Source: Gammaproteobacteria bacterium
GTDB taxonomy: Bacteria; Pseudomonadota; Gammaproteobacteria; Steroidobacterales; Steroidobacteraceae
Length of the DNA: 59,426 nucleotides
Reading direction: 5' to 3'
NCBI GenBank assembly: GCA_028293745.1
Contig: JAQGOF010000189.1
Coordinates: forward strand, 1 to 59,426
Part shown: positions 43,142-53,728 of the stretch, in pieces
Layout of the letters: each line of letters opens with the position of its first letter
Numbering within the stretch: position 1 is the first letter of the stretch
Made by a program: the position numbers and the translations under genes
The notes under the pieces: model-generated
Databases searched by the model: none
What the model was told of the DNA's origin: nothing
The model's input: only the letters and a program-made list of their open reading frames with translations

Positions 43142-43891
43142 ATGGTTACGTCCCAGTTGCCGTTGTGGTCCGATAGGGATGCCTCCCAAGGATGGGTGGT
43201 GCGTGAGAGTCATCGCGCACGCCGTCTTACCGTGCGCGTGTTTCACACAGGTCGCGTGGAAGTCGTAGTGCCTTCGCGAACCGCCGCTGTCACCATCGAG
43301 CGTTTCGTCGAAAGACATCGAACATGGATTGAGCGCAAGCGAGAAGAGGCGCGCGCCCGCGCGGTGCCCGCTGCGCCTTTTCCGCCGGTGCAGATCGAAC
43401 TCGCGGCTTGCGAGGAGCAGTGGCGGATTCACATGACAGGTGTGGGGCGAAGAGTGAAGCTGAACACGCTAGGAAATGGTTTACTCGCCCTGGATGGTGA
43501 CGTCAGTGACGCCCGCGCCGTACGCCAGGCCTTGCGCCGTTGGCTCGCGGAGCGCGCTGCCGAGGTTCTCGGGCCCACCTTGAAGCAATGCGCGCGGGAG
43601 CTGGGTTTTGAATTTCAGCGGGTGCTGATCCGCCGCCAGCGCAGCCGGTGGGGCAGCTGCTCTACTCGCGGCACGATCAGTCTCAACTGCTGCCTGATGT
43701 TCCAGCGCCCGCAGGTGGTGCGCTACCTGATGATCCACGAGTTGTCCCACACGGTGCAGATGAACCATTCGCGCCGCTTCTGGCAGACGGTGAGCCGTCA
43801 TTGCCCCGATTATCGCCGTCTCGACCGGGAGTTGCTCGATGGCTGGCGGCGCGTGCCTTCCTGGGTATTTGCTGACGACAACACAGCATGA
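43142..43891 (+). CDS. YgjP-like M48-type metal-dependent hydrolase
   Basis: Start at the ATG at 43142 gives 249 residues. The zinc site is HELSHTVQMNH, with His199, Glu200, His203 and a further His209 before SRRFW. Upstream, RRQRSRWGSCSTRGTISLN is a strong family signature. YgjP-like proteins are a SprT/M48-like group; E. coli YgjP has been described as a UTP pyrophosphatase, and the role here is unproven. The stop overlaps the kynA ATG by 4 bp. Confidence 0.88.
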   Translation: MVTSQLPLWSDRDASQGWVVRESHRARRLTVRVFHTGRVEVVVPSRTAAVTIERFVERHRTWIERKREEARARAVPAAPFPPVQIELAACEEQWRIHMTGVGRRVKLNTLGNGLLALDGDVSDARAVRQALRRWLAERAAEVLGPTLKQCARELGFEFQRVLIRRQRSRWGSCSTRGTISLNCCLMFQRPQVVRYLMIHELSHTVQMNHSRRFWQTVSRHCPDYRRLDRELLDGWRRVPSWVFADDNTA

Positions 43892-44745
43892 CTACCAAGC
43901 GCTACGACCCGTCCGAACGCGTTGACCTGTCAGACGAGGCGGTGCATTGGGAGCTGGGTTCCTCGCTTTCCTACGGCGAGTATCTCCAGCTGGACAAGGT
44001 CCTCGATGCGCAGAAACCGCTGACGTACGAGCACGACGAGATGATGTTCATCATCGTGCATCAGTCCTCGGAGCTGTGGATGCGGCTGATGCTCCATGAG
44101 CTGCGGGGCGTGGTGGAATGTGTCCGGCGCGATGACCTGGATCCGTCATTCAAGATGCTCGCGCGGGTTTCGATCGTGCAGACCCAACTCATCCAGACGT
44201 GGGATGTGCTGTCCACGATGACGCCCTTCGAGTATTCCGCCTTCCGCAATGCGTTGGGGCGTTCATCGGGGTTCCAATCCGTTCAATACCGGATGCTCGA
44301 GTTCCTCCTCGGCAACAAACACGCGCAGATGGTCGAGGTGCACAAGCGCGATCCCAAGGGATACGAGGCGCTGCAACGTACACTCGAAGCTCCCTCGCTG
44401 TACGATGAAGCGTTGCGATTGTTGAGCAGGCGTGGATACGGGATACCCGAAGAGTATCTGACGCGCGATTTCAAGGACCCGTACGTCGCCAACAAACAGG
44501 TGGCCGGTGCGTGGCTCGGCGTGTATCACAACGCGGAGAAGGACTGGGATCTGTACGAGTTCGCGGAGCGGCTCGTGGACCTGGACCACAAGTTCCAGTT
44601 ATGGCGCTGCCATCATTTGAAGACGGTGGAGCGGATCATCGGGTACAAGCCGGGGACGGGGGGCACGGGGGGCGTGTCGTATCTGGCCAAGGCGCTGGAG
44701 CTGAAGTTCTTTCCGGAGTTGTGGCAGATCCGGACCTCGATGTGA
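43888..44745 (+). CDS. kynA: Tryptophan 2,3-dioxygenase
   Basis: This heme enzyme opens the indole ring of tryptophan to give N-formylkynurenine. The 285-residue protein shows YGEYLQLDKVLDAQKPL, the substrate-binding HDEMMFIIVHQSSELWMRLM, the RSSGFQSVQYRMLEFLLGNK region and the heme-side LWRCHHLKTVERIIG followed by GTGGTGGVSYL. All conserved parts are present. No kynurenine formamidase or kynureninase gene is nearby; the only coupled gene is the YgjP-like hydrolase. Confidence 0.95.
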   Translation: MTTKRYDPSERVDLSDEAVHWELGSSLSYGEYLQLDKVLDAQKPLTYEHDEMMFIIVHQSSELWMRLMLHELRGVVECVRRDDLDPSFKMLARVSIVQTQLIQTWDVLSTMTPFEYSAFRNALGRSSGFQSVQYRMLEFLLGNKHAQMVEVHKRDPKGYEALQRTLEAPSLYDEALRLLSRRGYGIPEEYLTRDFKDPYVANKQVAGAWLGVYHNAEKDWDLYEFAERLVDLDHKFQLWRCHHLKTVERIIGYKPGTGGTGGVSYLAKALELKFFPELWQIRTSM

Positions 44746-44806
44746 CCGGGGCGGTGATGTGGCCGGCGTTGATGTCACCGGTGTTGCTGTGGGCGGCTCG
44801 GAGCGT

Positions 44807-44910
44807 GCAACAGAATATGCCCCCGCGCGGAACGCCGTAAATCCATCCCTGGAGGCTGCGAGCGCGCCGTCCATGGCGCGCACGCTCCGCGCAGGGGCAT
44901 ATTCTGTTGC
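44807..44910. repeat. Long inverted repeat downstream of kynA
   Basis: Arms at 44807-44834 and 44883-44910 are 28 bp long and match at 26 positions (left arm begins GCAACAGAATATGCCCC). The 48-bp spacer holds a second short inverted repeat, GCGCGCC-GTCCAT-GGCGCGC. The element lies between convergent kynA and the HAD gene. It could act as a two-way transcription stop or be a small non-autonomous mobile element. No duplicated target site is evident. Confidence 0.8.
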
Positions 44911-45010
44911 GCACTCCTAAGTGACGAGTGGCGGGCGCGTTGCACGTTCGTGTGCCGGATGCGCGGGCCGGCTGGAGTTTTCTGGCGAGCTGTTAGCGCC
45001 AGTGCGCGCT

Positions 45011-45658
45011 TTAGTGCCAATGTGCTGTGGGGATGCCTAGCTTGGCGGCTTGGCGGCGGGCGCTGGGCGATGGATTGACTAGCAGCGGGTGGTCTGCCAG
45101 GCGAAGGTGGTCGAGGTCGCTGGCGGCGTTGCCGTATGCGGCTGATGTGAGACCGGGGTGCCTGTTGCGCAGGGCTTCGAAGCAGCGGGTCTTCTCGGTG
45201 CCACGCCGGTTTGGGGTGGTGAGATGGCCGTCCAGGCGATCGCCGTTCCAGCGCACGCCCGTGCAGATCACCTCGTCGAAACCCAACGCGGCGCCGATTG
45301 CGGGCACGTAGAGATCGGTGCTCGCGCTCATCAACACCAGGCGCGCGCCTTCCTGCTTGTGTCGCGTGATCGTGCGGAGCGCGTCCGCAAAGACGCCGCG
45401 CCTCAAGAGCCTCGGGACGAACTGGGCGGTCCAGTCTTCGATCCGGGAGCGTGTCTGGCCTCCGAGTACCGAGCGGATGAATGCAGACTTGAGCCGGCCG
45501 CGATCCCGCCTGCCGATCACAAACAGGAGCAGCGGCCCTAGAAAGACGAGCACGCCCAGGAGTTTCCTGGCCGTGCTCATCGGAAAGCCCATCACATAGG
45601 GCAACAGCGTATCGCGACGGGTAATCGTCCCGTCCAGGTCGAATACCGCAAGTTGCAC
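45011..45658 (-). CDS. HAD-superfamily phosphatase (SerB-like subfamily IB)
   Basis: The 215-residue protein starts FDLDGTITRRDTLLPYVMG, with nucleophile Asp8 and Asp10. It has motif II LVLMSASTDLYVPAIG and the later GNAASDLDHLRLADHPLLVNP with the metal Asp pair. A hydrophobic stretch near residues 33-49 (LLGVLVFLGPLLLFVIG) is common in this subfamily and may associate with membranes. The substrate could be phosphoserine-like or a lipid phosphate. It starts with GTG and lies 35 bp after acnA on the same strand. Confidence 0.87.
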   Translation of the reverse strand: MQLAVFDLDGTITRRDTLLPYVMGFPMSTARKLLGVLVFLGPLLLFVIGRRDRGRLKSAFIRSVLGGQTRSRIEDWTAQFVPRLLRRGVFADALRTITRHKQEGARLVLMSASTDLYVPAIGAALGFDEVICTGVRWNGDRLDGHLTTPNRRGTEKTRCFEALRNRHPGLTSAAYGNAASDLDHLRLADHPLLVNPSPSARRQAAKLGIPTAHWH

Positions 45659-45693
45659 CGGCGGGCCGGCAGCTCCACTGCCGCCCGGGCTTG

Positions 45694-48387
45694 TCAGGCC
45701 GCGCGTCCCGTAGCTGCCAGCTGCCGCAACACGTACTGGAGAATCCCGCCGTGCCGGTAGTATTCGCGCTCCTTCGGAGTGTCGATGCGAACCCGCGCCG
45801 TGAAGCTGATCGGCTTCCCGTCCGGAGGCGTCGCAGTAACAGAGACTTGTTTCGCATCCCCGCTGCTCAGTCCGCTGATGTCGAATACTTCGCGGCCCGT
45901 CAGGCCCAGCGACTGCGCGCTTTGACCCGGCAGGAACTGCAGCGGTACGACACCCATGCCGATCAGATTGGAGCGATGGATGCGCTCAAAGCTCTCGGCG
46001 ATCACAGCCTTTGCGCCCAGCAACATGGTGCCTTTCGCTGCCCAGTCACGTGAGGAGCCGGTTCCGTACTCGCGGCCGGCGATCACGACGAGCGGGGTGC
46101 CGTCCTTCTTGTAACGCATCGCCGCGTCATAGATGGACGTCTGCTCGTTGCTGGGCAAGTGAATCGTGACGCCGCCTTCAACACCGGGCACGAGCAGATT
46201 GCGCAGCCGAATGTTGGCGAAGGTGCCACGCATCATCACTTCGTGATTCCCACGGCGCGCGCCGTACGAGTTGAAGTCCACCGGCTGGACACCCTGCTCG
46301 ACGAGGTAGCGGGCTGCAGGGCTCGACTTCGCAATGTTTCCCGCGGGCGAGATGTGGTCCGTCGTTACGGAGTCGCCGAGAACTGCAAGCGCTCGTGCGC
46401 CACGGATGTCGGACAACGCGCCGGGGGTCATCGTCATCCCCTCAAAGTAGGGCGGATTCTTCACGTACGTGGACTTCTCGTCCCAGGTGTAACGCTTGCC
46501 GGCCGGCACCTTGATGCTCGTCCAGTTCTCATCGCCCGTGAATACGCCGGCATAGCTCTTCTGGAACATGGTGGAGTCGATGGACCGGGCCAGCGCTTCC
46601 TGCACTTCATGATCGCTGGGCCAGATGTCGGCGAGGAAAACCGGCTTGCCGGCCTTGTCGGTTCCCAGCGGCTCGGTAGTCAGATCGATGTCCAGAGTCC
46701 CGGCCAGCGCGTACGCCACGACGAGCGGGGGGGAGGCGAGGAAGTTCATCCGCACTTCGGGATGTACGCGGCCTTCGAAATTGCGATTGCCAGACAGCAC
46801 CGCGCAAGCGGTGATATCGCCTGCCTTTACGGCAGCCGAGATCTCGGGCTTCAGGGGACCTGAGTTGCCGATACAGGTCGTGCAGCCGTATCCCACCAGC
46901 TCGAACCCCAGGGCGGCGAGGTCGCCCAACACCCCGGCCTTGGTGAAGTAGACGGTGACGACGCGCGAGCCCGGAGCGAGGCTGGTTTTGACCCAGGGCT
47001 TCGAATTGAGCCCGCGCGCCACCGCCTTTCGCGCGAGGAGGCCGGCGCCCAGCATCACCGAGGGGTTGGAAGTGTTGGTGCAGCTCGTGATGGCCGCGAT
47101 CAGCACCGCGCCATCCTTGAGCTCGAAGGTCCGGCCATCCACAGTCGCGGTGGCGACGCCGTTCGCAGACGGATTCTTCGCGGTGCGCTCCTCAGCGGAC
47201 TTCTTGCCATTCACCCCATAGACGGTCTTGGCAGTCCTGAGAGGCACGCGGTCCTGTGGGCGGCGCGGCCCGGCGAGGCTGGGTTCGACCTGCCCCAGAT
47301 CGAGCTCCAACACATCGGTGTAGTCGGCAGCCTTGTCGCCATTGGTGCGCCACATGCCCTGCGCCTTCGCATAGGCGCTGACGAGATCGATGCGCTGCCG
47401 CGGCCGGCCCGACAATTCGAGGTAGCGGATGGTTTCCTCGTCGATCGGGAATATGCCGCAGGTGCTGCCGTATTCGGGTGCCATGTTGGCAATCGTCGCG
47501 CGGTCGGCGAGCGGCAGGTTCGCAAGCCCGTCGCCGAAGAATTCGACGAACTTGTCCACGACGCCCTTCTTGCGGAGTATCTCGGTCACGGTCAACACCA
47601 GGTCGGTGGCTGTTGCACCGGGCTTGAGCTTGCCGTTCAGGCGGAAGCCGATGACCTGGGGAATCAACATCGTCACGGCCTGGCCGAGCATGGCAGCCTC
47701 CGCCTCGATGCCGCCCACGCCCCAGCCCAACACGCCCAGGCCGTTGATCATGGTCGTATGCGAGTCGGTGCCGACCAGGGTATCCGGATAAGCGCGCGGC
47801 GCGCCGTTGACTTCGCCGTCGAAGATGACGCGGCCGAGGTATTCGAGGTTCACCTGGTGAACGATCCCGGTGTTGGGCGGAACGACCGAGAAATTGCGGA
47901 AGGCGGTCTGGCCCCAGCGCAGGAAAGAGTAGCGCTCGCCGTTGCGCGCGAATTCAATCCTCGTGTTGGCCGCGAGCGAACCTGGCTGCCCATATTCATC
48001 GACCTGCACAGAGTGGTCGATGACGAGCTCGGCAGGAGCGAGCGGATTGACGCGCTCTGCATCGCCGCCCAAACGTACGATCGCATCGCGCATTGCCGCG
48101 AGATCGACCACGCACGGTACACCGGTGAAGTCCTGGAGAATTACGCGAGCGGGCGTGAACGCGATTTCGTATGAAGGTACTGCCGCAGGATCCCACGAGA
48201 GCAGGGCGTCGATGTCAGCGCGTGTGACATTCACGCCGTCTTCGAAGCGCAGCAGGTTTTCGAGCAGGATCTTCAGGGAGTAGGGGAGTCGTGCGACTTT
48301 ATCTCGCGGAAGAGCAGCGAGGCTCCAGATATCGTAAGAGCGATCGCCGACTTTGAGCGTCGAACGCGCGTTGAAGCTATTCATCAT
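45694..48387 (-). CDS. acnA: Aconitate hydratase AcnA
   Basis: AcnA interconverts citrate and isocitrate using a 4Fe-4S cluster, and is also an iron-responsive RNA-binding protein in some bacteria. The protein of about 897 residues matches AcnA/IRP1: [40 protein letters not shown] with the first cluster cysteine, and [14 protein letters not shown] with the other two. The swivel domain contains [18 protein letters not shown]. Of two adjacent ATGs the first is best placed behind GGAGG (5 bases). The frame extends to 48435 without homology. Confidence 0.95.
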   Translation of the reverse strand: MMNSFNARSTLKVGDRSYDIWSLAALPRDKVARLPYSLKILLENLLRFEDGVNVTRADIDALLSWDPAAVPSYEIAFTPARVILQDFTGVPCVVDLAAMRDAIVRLGGDAERVNPLAPAELVIDHSVQVDEYGQPGSLAANTRIEFARNGERYSFLRWGQTAFRNFSVVPPNTGIVHQVNLEYLGRVIFDGEVNGAPRAYPDTLVGTDSHTTMINGLGVLGWGVGGIEAEAAMLGQAVTMLIPQVIGFRLNGKLKPGATATDLVLTVTEILRKKGVVDKFVEFFGDGLANLPLADRATIANMAPEYGSTCGIFPIDEETIRYLELSGRPRQRIDLVSAYAKAQGMWRTNGDKAADYTDVLELDLGQVEPSLAGPRRPQDRVPLRTAKTVYGVNGKKSAEERTAKNPSANGVATATVDGRTFELKDGAVLIAAITSCTNTSNPSVMLGAGLLARKAVARGLNSKPWVKTSLAPGSRVVTVYFTKAGVLGDLAALGFELVGYGCTTCIGNSGPLKPEISAAVKAGDITACAVLSGNRNFEGRVHPEVRMNFLASPPLVVAYALAGTLDIDLTTEPLGTDKAGKPVFLADIWPSDHEVQEALARSIDSTMFQKSYAGVFTGDENWTSIKVPAGKRYTWDEKSTYVKNPPYFEGMTMTPGALSDIRGARALAVLGDSVTTDHISPAGNIAKSSPAARYLVEQGVQPVDFNSYGARRGNHEVMMRGTFANIRLRNLLVPGVEGGVTIHLPSNEQTSIYDAAMRYKKDGTPLVVIAGREYGTGSSRDWAAKGTMLLGAKAVIAESFERIHRSNLIGMGVVPLQFLPGQSAQSLGLTGREVFDISGLSSGDAKQVSVTATPPDGKPISFTARVRIDTPKEREYYRHGGILQYVLRQLAATGRAA

Positions 48388-48449
48388 GAAATCCTCCGCG
48401 GGTAGAAAGCGCCGCAGGCGACTTTCTGCGGGCAAAAATAGCGCGGCGA

Positions 48450-48455
48450 ATTATA
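48450..48455 (-). promoter_or_regulatory. Candidate -10 element for acnA
   Basis: The minus strand reads TATAAT here, 62 bp before the acnA ATG. No good -35 is seen 17 bp upstream. The implied leader contains a 6-bp hairpin CCGCAG/CTGCGG shortly before the ribosome-binding site. Confidence 0.35.
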
Positions 48456-48464
48456 TAGATTTCG

Positions 48465-49580
48465 CTACGCGGCTGCCTGTTGCGCTGACGTTTGAATTAC
48501 GGACTCGATCACACCACCGCCGAGACAGCGGTCACCTTCGTACGCAACAGCGTACTGACCCGGCGTAACGGCGCGCTGCGGGTCGTCGAACAGAATCCGG
48601 GCCGTGCCATCGCCGCGAGGCTCGAAAAGCGCCGCCTGGTCTACTTGCCGGTAACGTACCTTGACGGTGCATCGAAACGGTGCGACCCGTGGCTCGCTCA
48701 GCCAGTGCACTGGCCCGGTCGTGAGCGCCGAGCTGCACAGCAATGGGTGATCGTGCCCTTGCACTACGATTAGCGCGTTGCGCGCGCCGTCCTTCGCGGC
48801 GAGGTACCACGGCTGCTCCGAGCGTCCACGGCGCCCACCGATATGCAGTCCTTCGCGCTGCCCAAGTGTGTAGAACGCCAAGCCCTGATGCGTACCGAGT
48901 ATCTCGCCCTCAGGGGACTCGATCGGTCCGGGTCGCGGGTCCAGAAATCGGCTGAGGAACTCGCGGAACGGGCGCTCGCCAATAAAGCAGATGCCCGTGC
49001 TGTCCGGCTTATCGAAGACTGGCAGGCCTGCACGCCGGGCTCGCTCCCTCACGGCGCTCTTTTCCAGGTCACCTAGCGGCATCACCGTCTGTGCAAGGTG
49101 CCCGGTCGCAACTGCATGAAGGAAGTAACTCTGGTCCTTCGTGGCGTCACGAGCCTTGTGCAGCTCGACGCCGCCCGGGCCCTGGATGAGGCGCGCGTAG
49201 TGACCGGTTGCAAAGTGAGAAGCACCGAGCCTATGGACGTACTTGAGCGCAACCCCAAACTTGATCTCCCGATTGCACAGAACGTCCGGATTCGGCGTCC
49301 GCCCGGCGCGCTGCTCGCTCAGGAAGTGATCGAAGACCCTCGCGCGGTATTCGGCGGCGAAGCTGATCCGGTGTAGCGGGATGTCCAGCTCGCCGGCGAT
49401 TGCGCGCGCGTCCTGGAAGTCCTGTGCGGCCGTACAGTAGCCGTCGTCGTCGTCCTCCCAGTTGCTCATAAAGAGCCCCTGGACGGCCCAGCCCTGCTCC
49501 TTGAGCAAAAGGGCGGCGACTGCGGAATCCACACCGCCGGAGAGTCCGACGACAATTGGAATTGCCGACTTCGCTGACAT
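48465..49580 (-). CDS. mnmA: tRNA 2-thiouridine synthase MnmA
   Basis: MnmA thiolates uridine 34 of Lys, Glu and Gln tRNAs. The protein of about 371 residues has the PP-loop VVGLSGGVDSAVAALLL at the N-terminus, and the two catalytic cysteines in PNPDVLCNREIKFG and DSTGICFIGERPF. The C-terminal barrel ends in VTPGQYAVAYEGDRCLGGGVI. The ATG at 49580 is chosen. A TTG at 49586 would instead overlap the nudJ stop by 4 bp. Confidence 0.96.
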   Translation of the reverse strand: MSAKSAIPIVVGLSGGVDSAVAALLLKEQGWAVQGLFMSNWEDDDDGYCTAAQDFQDARAIAGELDIPLHRISFAAEYRARVFDHFLSEQRAGRTPNPDVLCNREIKFGVALKYVHRLGASHFATGHYARLIQGPGGVELHKARDATKDQSYFLHAVATGHLAQTVMPLGDLEKSAVRERARRAGLPVFDKPDSTGICFIGERPFREFLSRFLDPRPGPIESPEGEILGTHQGLAFYTLGQREGLHIGGRRGRSEQPWYLAAKDGARNALIVVQGHDHPLLCSSALTTGPVHWLSEPRVAPFRCTVKVRYRQVDQAALFEPRGDGTARILFDDPQRAVTPGQYAVAYEGDRCLGGGVIESVIQTSAQQAAA

Positions 49581-49582
49581 GC

Positions 49583-50068
49583 TCAAATGGCCACCGCTGG
49601 GATGGCCGGCGCGGTCAGCAGATCGAGATGGCCCACGGAATCCAGGGGGTGCCGCTTGCCGCCGAGATAATCCTCTATGCAGCGCAGAACCAGCGGGCTG
49701 CGAAGAAGCTGCTCGCGCGCCTGCAGATCCTCACGGGAGAGCCAATGGGTACGCACAATTCCGTGGTCGAGCGGCTGTGCAGCCTGGTGATCATCGACGG
49801 AGCCGCAAAAGGCGAAGCGCATGGTGGTGACACCACTCTCGGGGCTGCGCCACCGATACACGCCAACCAGCGATGCGGGTTCGAAACGCCAGGCAGTCTC
49901 CTCGCGAACCTCACGGACCACTGCCTTCAGCAGCGATTCCCCGTGCTCGACATGCCCGGCGGGCTGGTTGAATACGAGTCGCTGGTTGATTCGCTCCTCA
50001 ACTACGAGAAAGCGACCGTCGCTCTGGGTGATGGCGGCAACGGTGATTTCGGGTTTCCTGGCGGGCAT
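49583..50068 (-). CDS. nudJ: Nudix hydrolase NudJ-like
   Basis: NudJ hydrolyses nucleoside di- and triphosphates and hydroxymethylpyrimidine pyrophosphate in E. coli. The product has the Nudix box GHVEHGESLLKAVVREVREE followed by TAW, with Ala at the usual last Gly. NQPAGHVE and the C-terminal TTMRFAFCGSV are like NudJ. The start is MPARKPEITVAAI (161 residues); an in-frame ATG at 50086 adds six residues. It precedes mnmA as in E. coli, which supports the name. Confidence 0.88.
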   Translation of the reverse strand: MPARKPEITVAAITQSDGRFLVVEERINQRLVFNQPAGHVEHGESLLKAVVREVREETAWRFEPASLVGVYRWRSPESGVTTMRFAFCGSVDDHQAAQPLDHGIVRTHWLSREDLQAREQLLRSPLVLRCIEDYLGGKRHPLDSVGHLDLLTAPAIPAVAI

Positions 50069-50105
50069 GCCAGGAAGTATAGCCAAGCGAGCCCAGCCCT
50101 GAAAT

Positions 50106-50723
50106 TCACCGTCTGCGGGCTACGCGCAGACCGTGATCCACCGCGCTGGCATTCCAGATGGTGTCGAATTCCTGCAAATACAGCCTGGCAACCGGAGGAT
50201 TGTTGACGTCAGCAATGCCATCCCACGTGTCTGCGCGCATCCGATACATGATGGCGCGGTCGTCGGCGATCAGATAAGCCGAGGCGCGCTGCGGGGCTTT
50301 AGCGGCAACGTAGCGTATGTCGATACAGCTCGACAGGCGGCGCCCCATGGAAACGAAGCGGTTGCTGTCGCGCACGACGCGCGTGGGCTCAGCCAACAGT
50401 ACGCGCACCTTGGAGAAGCTGCGCGTCAGAACAAAGTGTTTGATGATCTCGAGGAAGGAGGTCTGATCGTAGAGCTGAGGCTCCAAATCAGGGGTGTAAA
50501 TCGAGATGAGGCGCCGGGCGCCCGATGCGATCTCGTTGACCGCGGCCCGCACCTCTGGAAGCGTCGTCAGCACGCTGAGCGTCTCCGACCCCTGGCGGGT
50601 CGAAACGCTGGAATCCGGACGACCGTCGGATTCAGGTGCGTAGCGCGCGTTCGCGAGCTGCGCCAGAGTGCTGTTTACGTCCAAGTCCCCGATGATGTCC
50701 ACAAGCGGCACTGCCGTCTGCAC
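50106..50723 (-). CDS. Conserved protein of unknown function near purB
   Basis: The 205-residue protein resembles a family I recall only as a domain of unknown function (possibly DUF7931); this is unverified. The core runs from about residue 55: AVNEIASGARRLISIYTPDLEPQLYD, FVLTRSFSKVRVLLAEPTRVV and AYLIADDRAIMYRMRADTWDG. The layout recalls phospholipase-D-like folds but I see no HKD motif. The first 50 residues look flexible. It sits between purB and nudJ on the same strand, 144 bp after purB. Confidence 0.7.
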   Translation of the reverse strand: MQTAVPLVDIIGDLDVNSTLAQLANARYAPESDGRPDSSVSTRQGSETLSVLTTLPEVRAAVNEIASGARRLISIYTPDLEPQLYDQTSFLEIIKHFVLTRSFSKVRVLLAEPTRVVRDSNRFVSMGRRLSSCIDIRYVAAKAPQRASAYLIADDRAIMYRMRADTWDGIADVNNPPVARLYLQEFDTIWNASAVDHGLRVARRR

Positions 50724-50867
50724 CTGCTCGATGGCAGGCTCGGGTGATCTTAAGCACAGGATCTACAATGAGTTGCCGAACCTGTCACGGTTTCAGGTGA
50801 GGTGGACTGGATCTATGATCAAATTTTTTAGTTCCGCCCCGAATTCGCGCACCGCGTCACAAGGGAG

Positions 50868-52250
50868 CTAGATTTCTTGCGCGAGCTTGGCCGCAATACC
50901 CGTGTAGGACTCTGGCCGCAGGGCCTTCAACCGTCGCTTCTCAGCGTCGCTCAGTGGCAACGTCTCAATGAACGCGGCGAGCGACTGTTCGTCTATCGCA
51001 CGGCCACGCGTGAAGTCCTTGAGGCGCTCGTAACCGCTCGGTGAACCGGCGGCCCGAAGCACTGTCTGCACAGCCTCGCCCAGCACCTCCCAGGCTCCTT
51101 CTATGTCTGCAGCGATGCGAGCAGGGTCAGCGGCTATCTTGTCGAGCCCACGGCCCAATGCGCGCCACGCGATCAGCGTGTGCCCCAGTGCGACACCCAG
51201 GTTCCGCAGCACCGTCGAATCGGTAAGGTCACGCTGCCATCGGGATAGCGGCAGCTTTTCCGCGAAATGTTTGAGCAGGGCGTTGGCAATCCCGAGATTG
51301 CCCTCGGCATTCTCGAAGTCGATCGGATTCACCTTGTGGGGCATGGTCGAGGAGCCCACCTCGCCGGCCACCGCGCGCTGGCGGAGGTACCCGAGCGAAA
51401 TATAGCCCCACAGATCCCGGCTCAAATCGATCAGCACGACGTTCACCGCCGCGACGGCATCGCAGTACTCGGCGATCCAGTCGTGCGGCTCGATCTGCGT
51501 CGTGTACGAGTTGTATTGCAGCCCCAGCGATTCCACGAAGTTGCGGCTGATCGCGGGCCAATCGACGCTCGGTACGGCCGCTGCATGCGCATTGAAATTA
51601 CCGACCGCGCCGTTCCATTTCCCCAGGATTGCGACGGATTCCCAACGCTGTCGCGCGCGCCTCAGGCGGGCAACGACGTTCGCGAATTCCTTGCCGAGCG
51701 TCGTGGGGCTCGCCGGTTGTCCGTGAGTTCGCGCGAGCATTGCCGTATCGGCGTAGCGATGAGCGAACTGCAGCAGCTCGCTGATTCGTGTTTCCAGCGT
51801 CTTGCACAGCTCGCCGCGCGCTTCGCGCAACATCACGGCGTAACTCAGGTTGTTGATGTCCTCGGATGTACACCCGAAGTGGACTAACTCGAGGGATGCG
51901 TCGCTGGCGCCAGCCTTGCCGAGCTGCTCCCGAACGTAGTACTCAACGGCCTTGACGTCGTGATTGATCCGCGCCTCGATGACCTTGACGGCTTCAGCCG
52001 CATCCACATCCGGTTCCCGTGCAAGCTGCCCAGCGCGGTCGCGGACAGGCGCGGGTAGATGGGAGCCCGCAAGCTGCGGCACGCTGCCCGCCAGGTGCAG
52101 CAGCCACTGCGCTTCCACGGCAATCCGCGCACGAATGAGGCCGGCCTCCGCAAGCAGGCCGCGCAAGGGCGCCGTTGCTGCACGGTAACGCCCGTCAATG
52201 GGCGATAAGGCCTCAACTGGCGCCAAAGCGTCGCGGGTAGGAGCCGTCAT
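50868..52250 (-). CDS. purB: Adenylosuccinate lyase PurB
   Basis: PurB removes fumarate from adenylosuccinate and SAICAR in purine synthesis. The 460-residue protein starts [20 protein letters not shown]. It shows the superfamily parts [37 protein letters not shown] and the signature [22 protein letters not shown]. The ATG at 52250 gives family-typical length; the frame extends to 52295 without homology. It is divergent from fumC. In E. coli hflD lies between mnmA and purB; here it is missing. Confidence 0.96.
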   Translation of the reverse strand: MTAPTRDALAPVEALSPIDGRYRAATAPLRGLLAEAGLIRARIAVEAQWLLHLAGSVPQLAGSHLPAPVRDRAGQLAREPDVDAAEAVKVIEARINHDVKAVEYYVREQLGKAGASDASLELVHFGCTSEDINNLSYAVMLREARGELCKTLETRISELLQFAHRYADTAMLARTHGQPASPTTLGKEFANVVARLRRARQRWESVAILGKWNGAVGNFNAHAAAVPSVDWPAISRNFVESLGLQYNSYTTQIEPHDWIAEYCDAVAAVNVVLIDLSRDLWGYISLGYLRQRAVAGEVGSSTMPHKVNPIDFENAEGNLGIANALLKHFAEKLPLSRWQRDLTDSTVLRNLGVALGHTLIAWRALGRGLDKIAADPARIAADIEGAWEVLGEAVQTVLRAAGSPSGYERLKDFTRGRAIDEQSLAAFIETLPLSDAEKRRLKALRPESYTGIAAKLAQEI

Positions 52251-52315
52251 GCGTGCGGAGAGCCTCGAAGTGTTACGATTTGCATGATAACGCAATGGGC
52301 TCGCGGAGTGCCTTC

Positions 52316-53719
52316 ATGACGAATTCGTTTCGGATCGAGCGCGACAGTATGGGCGAGCTGCAAGTCCCTGCTGACGCTCTGTGGGGCGCGCAGACCCAGC
52401 GCGCCGTCCAGAATTTCCCCATCAGCGGCATCGCGCTGCCGCGCGCCTTCATCGGAGCGCTCGCCCTGGTCAAGCAGGCCGCCGCGCGTGCCAACACTCG
52501 CCTGGAGCTGCTCGATGCGCAGATTGCCCAGGCCATCGACGCTGCCGCTGCCGATGTCGCCGCGGGGCGGCACGACGAACATTTTCCCATCGACATTTTC
52601 CAGACGGGCTCGGGCACCAGTACGAACATGAACGCCAACGAAGTGATCGCATCGCTTGCAACGCGGCGTCTGGGCAAGCCCGTGCACCCGAACGATCATG
52701 TCAACATGGGTCAGAGCAGCAATGACTCGATCCCGACCGCGATTCACGTCAGTGCCGCTTTGAGTGTCAAACGCGAGCTCGTGCCGGCGCTCGAACATCT
52801 GCGTGACGTGTTGCGCACGAAGGAGCGGGAGGTCGGGAACATCGTCAAGACCGGCAGGACGCATCTGATGGATGCGATGCCGATCACCCTGGGCCAGGAA
52901 TTGTCAGGTTGGCGAACGCAGATCGAGCATGGTCTCGAGCGCCTGGCGAGCGTCGAGCCGCGGCTGCATGCGCTCGCCCAGGGCGGCACGGCTGTCGGGA
53001 CCGGGATCAATGCGCATCCGCAGTTTGGATTGCGGTTCAGCCAGGAGCTGTCCGACCTGACGGGGCTGTCCTTTACGGTGGGACGCAACTTCTTCGAGGG
53101 CATGTCCTCGCAGGACACGGCTGTGGAGTTGTCGGGGCAGCTGAAGGTCATTGCCGTGAGCCTGATGAAGATCGCAAACGATCTGCGCTGGATGAACAGC
53201 GGCCCGCTCGCGGGACTTGCCGAGATCGCGCTGCCTGCGCTGCAACCGGGCAGCAGCATCATGCCGGGCAAGGTGAATCCGGTGATCCCGGAGGCCACGA
53301 CCATGGTGGCGGCCCAGGTGATCGGCAACGACACCACCATCACCATCGCCGGCCAGTCGGGCAACTTCCAGCTGAACGTCATGTTGCCGCTGATTGCGTA
53401 CAACCTCCTCGAGAGTATCCGGTTGCTGGCCAACGTTTCACGCGCGTTGGCCGACAATGCCATCGCCGGCTTCAAGGTGAACGAGGCGCGCATTGCCGAG
53501 GCGCTCGATCGCAACCCGATTCTCGTGACGGCCCTGAATCCCGTCATCGGGTATGAGAAGGGCGCCGCCATCGCCAAGAAAGCCTATGCCGAGGGCAAGC
53601 CGATCCGCGAGGTGGCGCAGAAGATGACCGATCTGCCGCCGGAGGAATTGGCGAAGCTCCTGGACCCTGCCGACCTGGCGCGCGGCGGTATCAAGGGTGG
53701 CACGAGCGGCGGGGGCTGA
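52316..53719 (+). CDS. fumC: Class II fumarase FumC
   Basis: FumC hydrates fumarate to malate without an Fe-S cluster. The 467-residue protein has [46 protein letters not shown], the [20 protein letters not shown] stretch and the signature [15 protein letters not shown]. The ATG at 52316 follows GGAG with good spacing. It shares a 65-bp divergent promoter region with purB. The oxygen-stable class II form suits an aerobic lifestyle. Confidence 0.96.
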   Translation: MTNSFRIERDSMGELQVPADALWGAQTQRAVQNFPISGIALPRAFIGALALVKQAAARANTRLELLDAQIAQAIDAAAADVAAGRHDEHFPIDIFQTGSGTSTNMNANEVIASLATRRLGKPVHPNDHVNMGQSSNDSIPTAIHVSAALSVKRELVPALEHLRDVLRTKEREVGNIVKTGRTHLMDAMPITLGQELSGWRTQIEHGLERLASVEPRLHALAQGGTAVGTGINAHPQFGLRFSQELSDLTGLSFTVGRNFFEGMSSQDTAVELSGQLKVIAVSLMKIANDLRWMNSGPLAGLAEIALPALQPGSSIMPGKVNPVIPEATTMVAAQVIGNDTTITIAGQSGNFQLNVMLPLIAYNLLESIRLLANVSRALADNAIAGFKVNEARIAEALDRNPILVTALNPVIGYEKGAAIAKKAYAEGKPIREVAQKMTDLPPEELAKLLDPADLARGGIKGGTSGGG

Positions 53720-53728
53720 ATCGACCCC

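Noticed and set aside
44750..44794. Three imperfect 15-bp repeats after the kynA stop codon
   Set aside because: Copies agree at only about 11-12 of 15 positions in GT-rich sequence, which is weak evidence for a real repeat.
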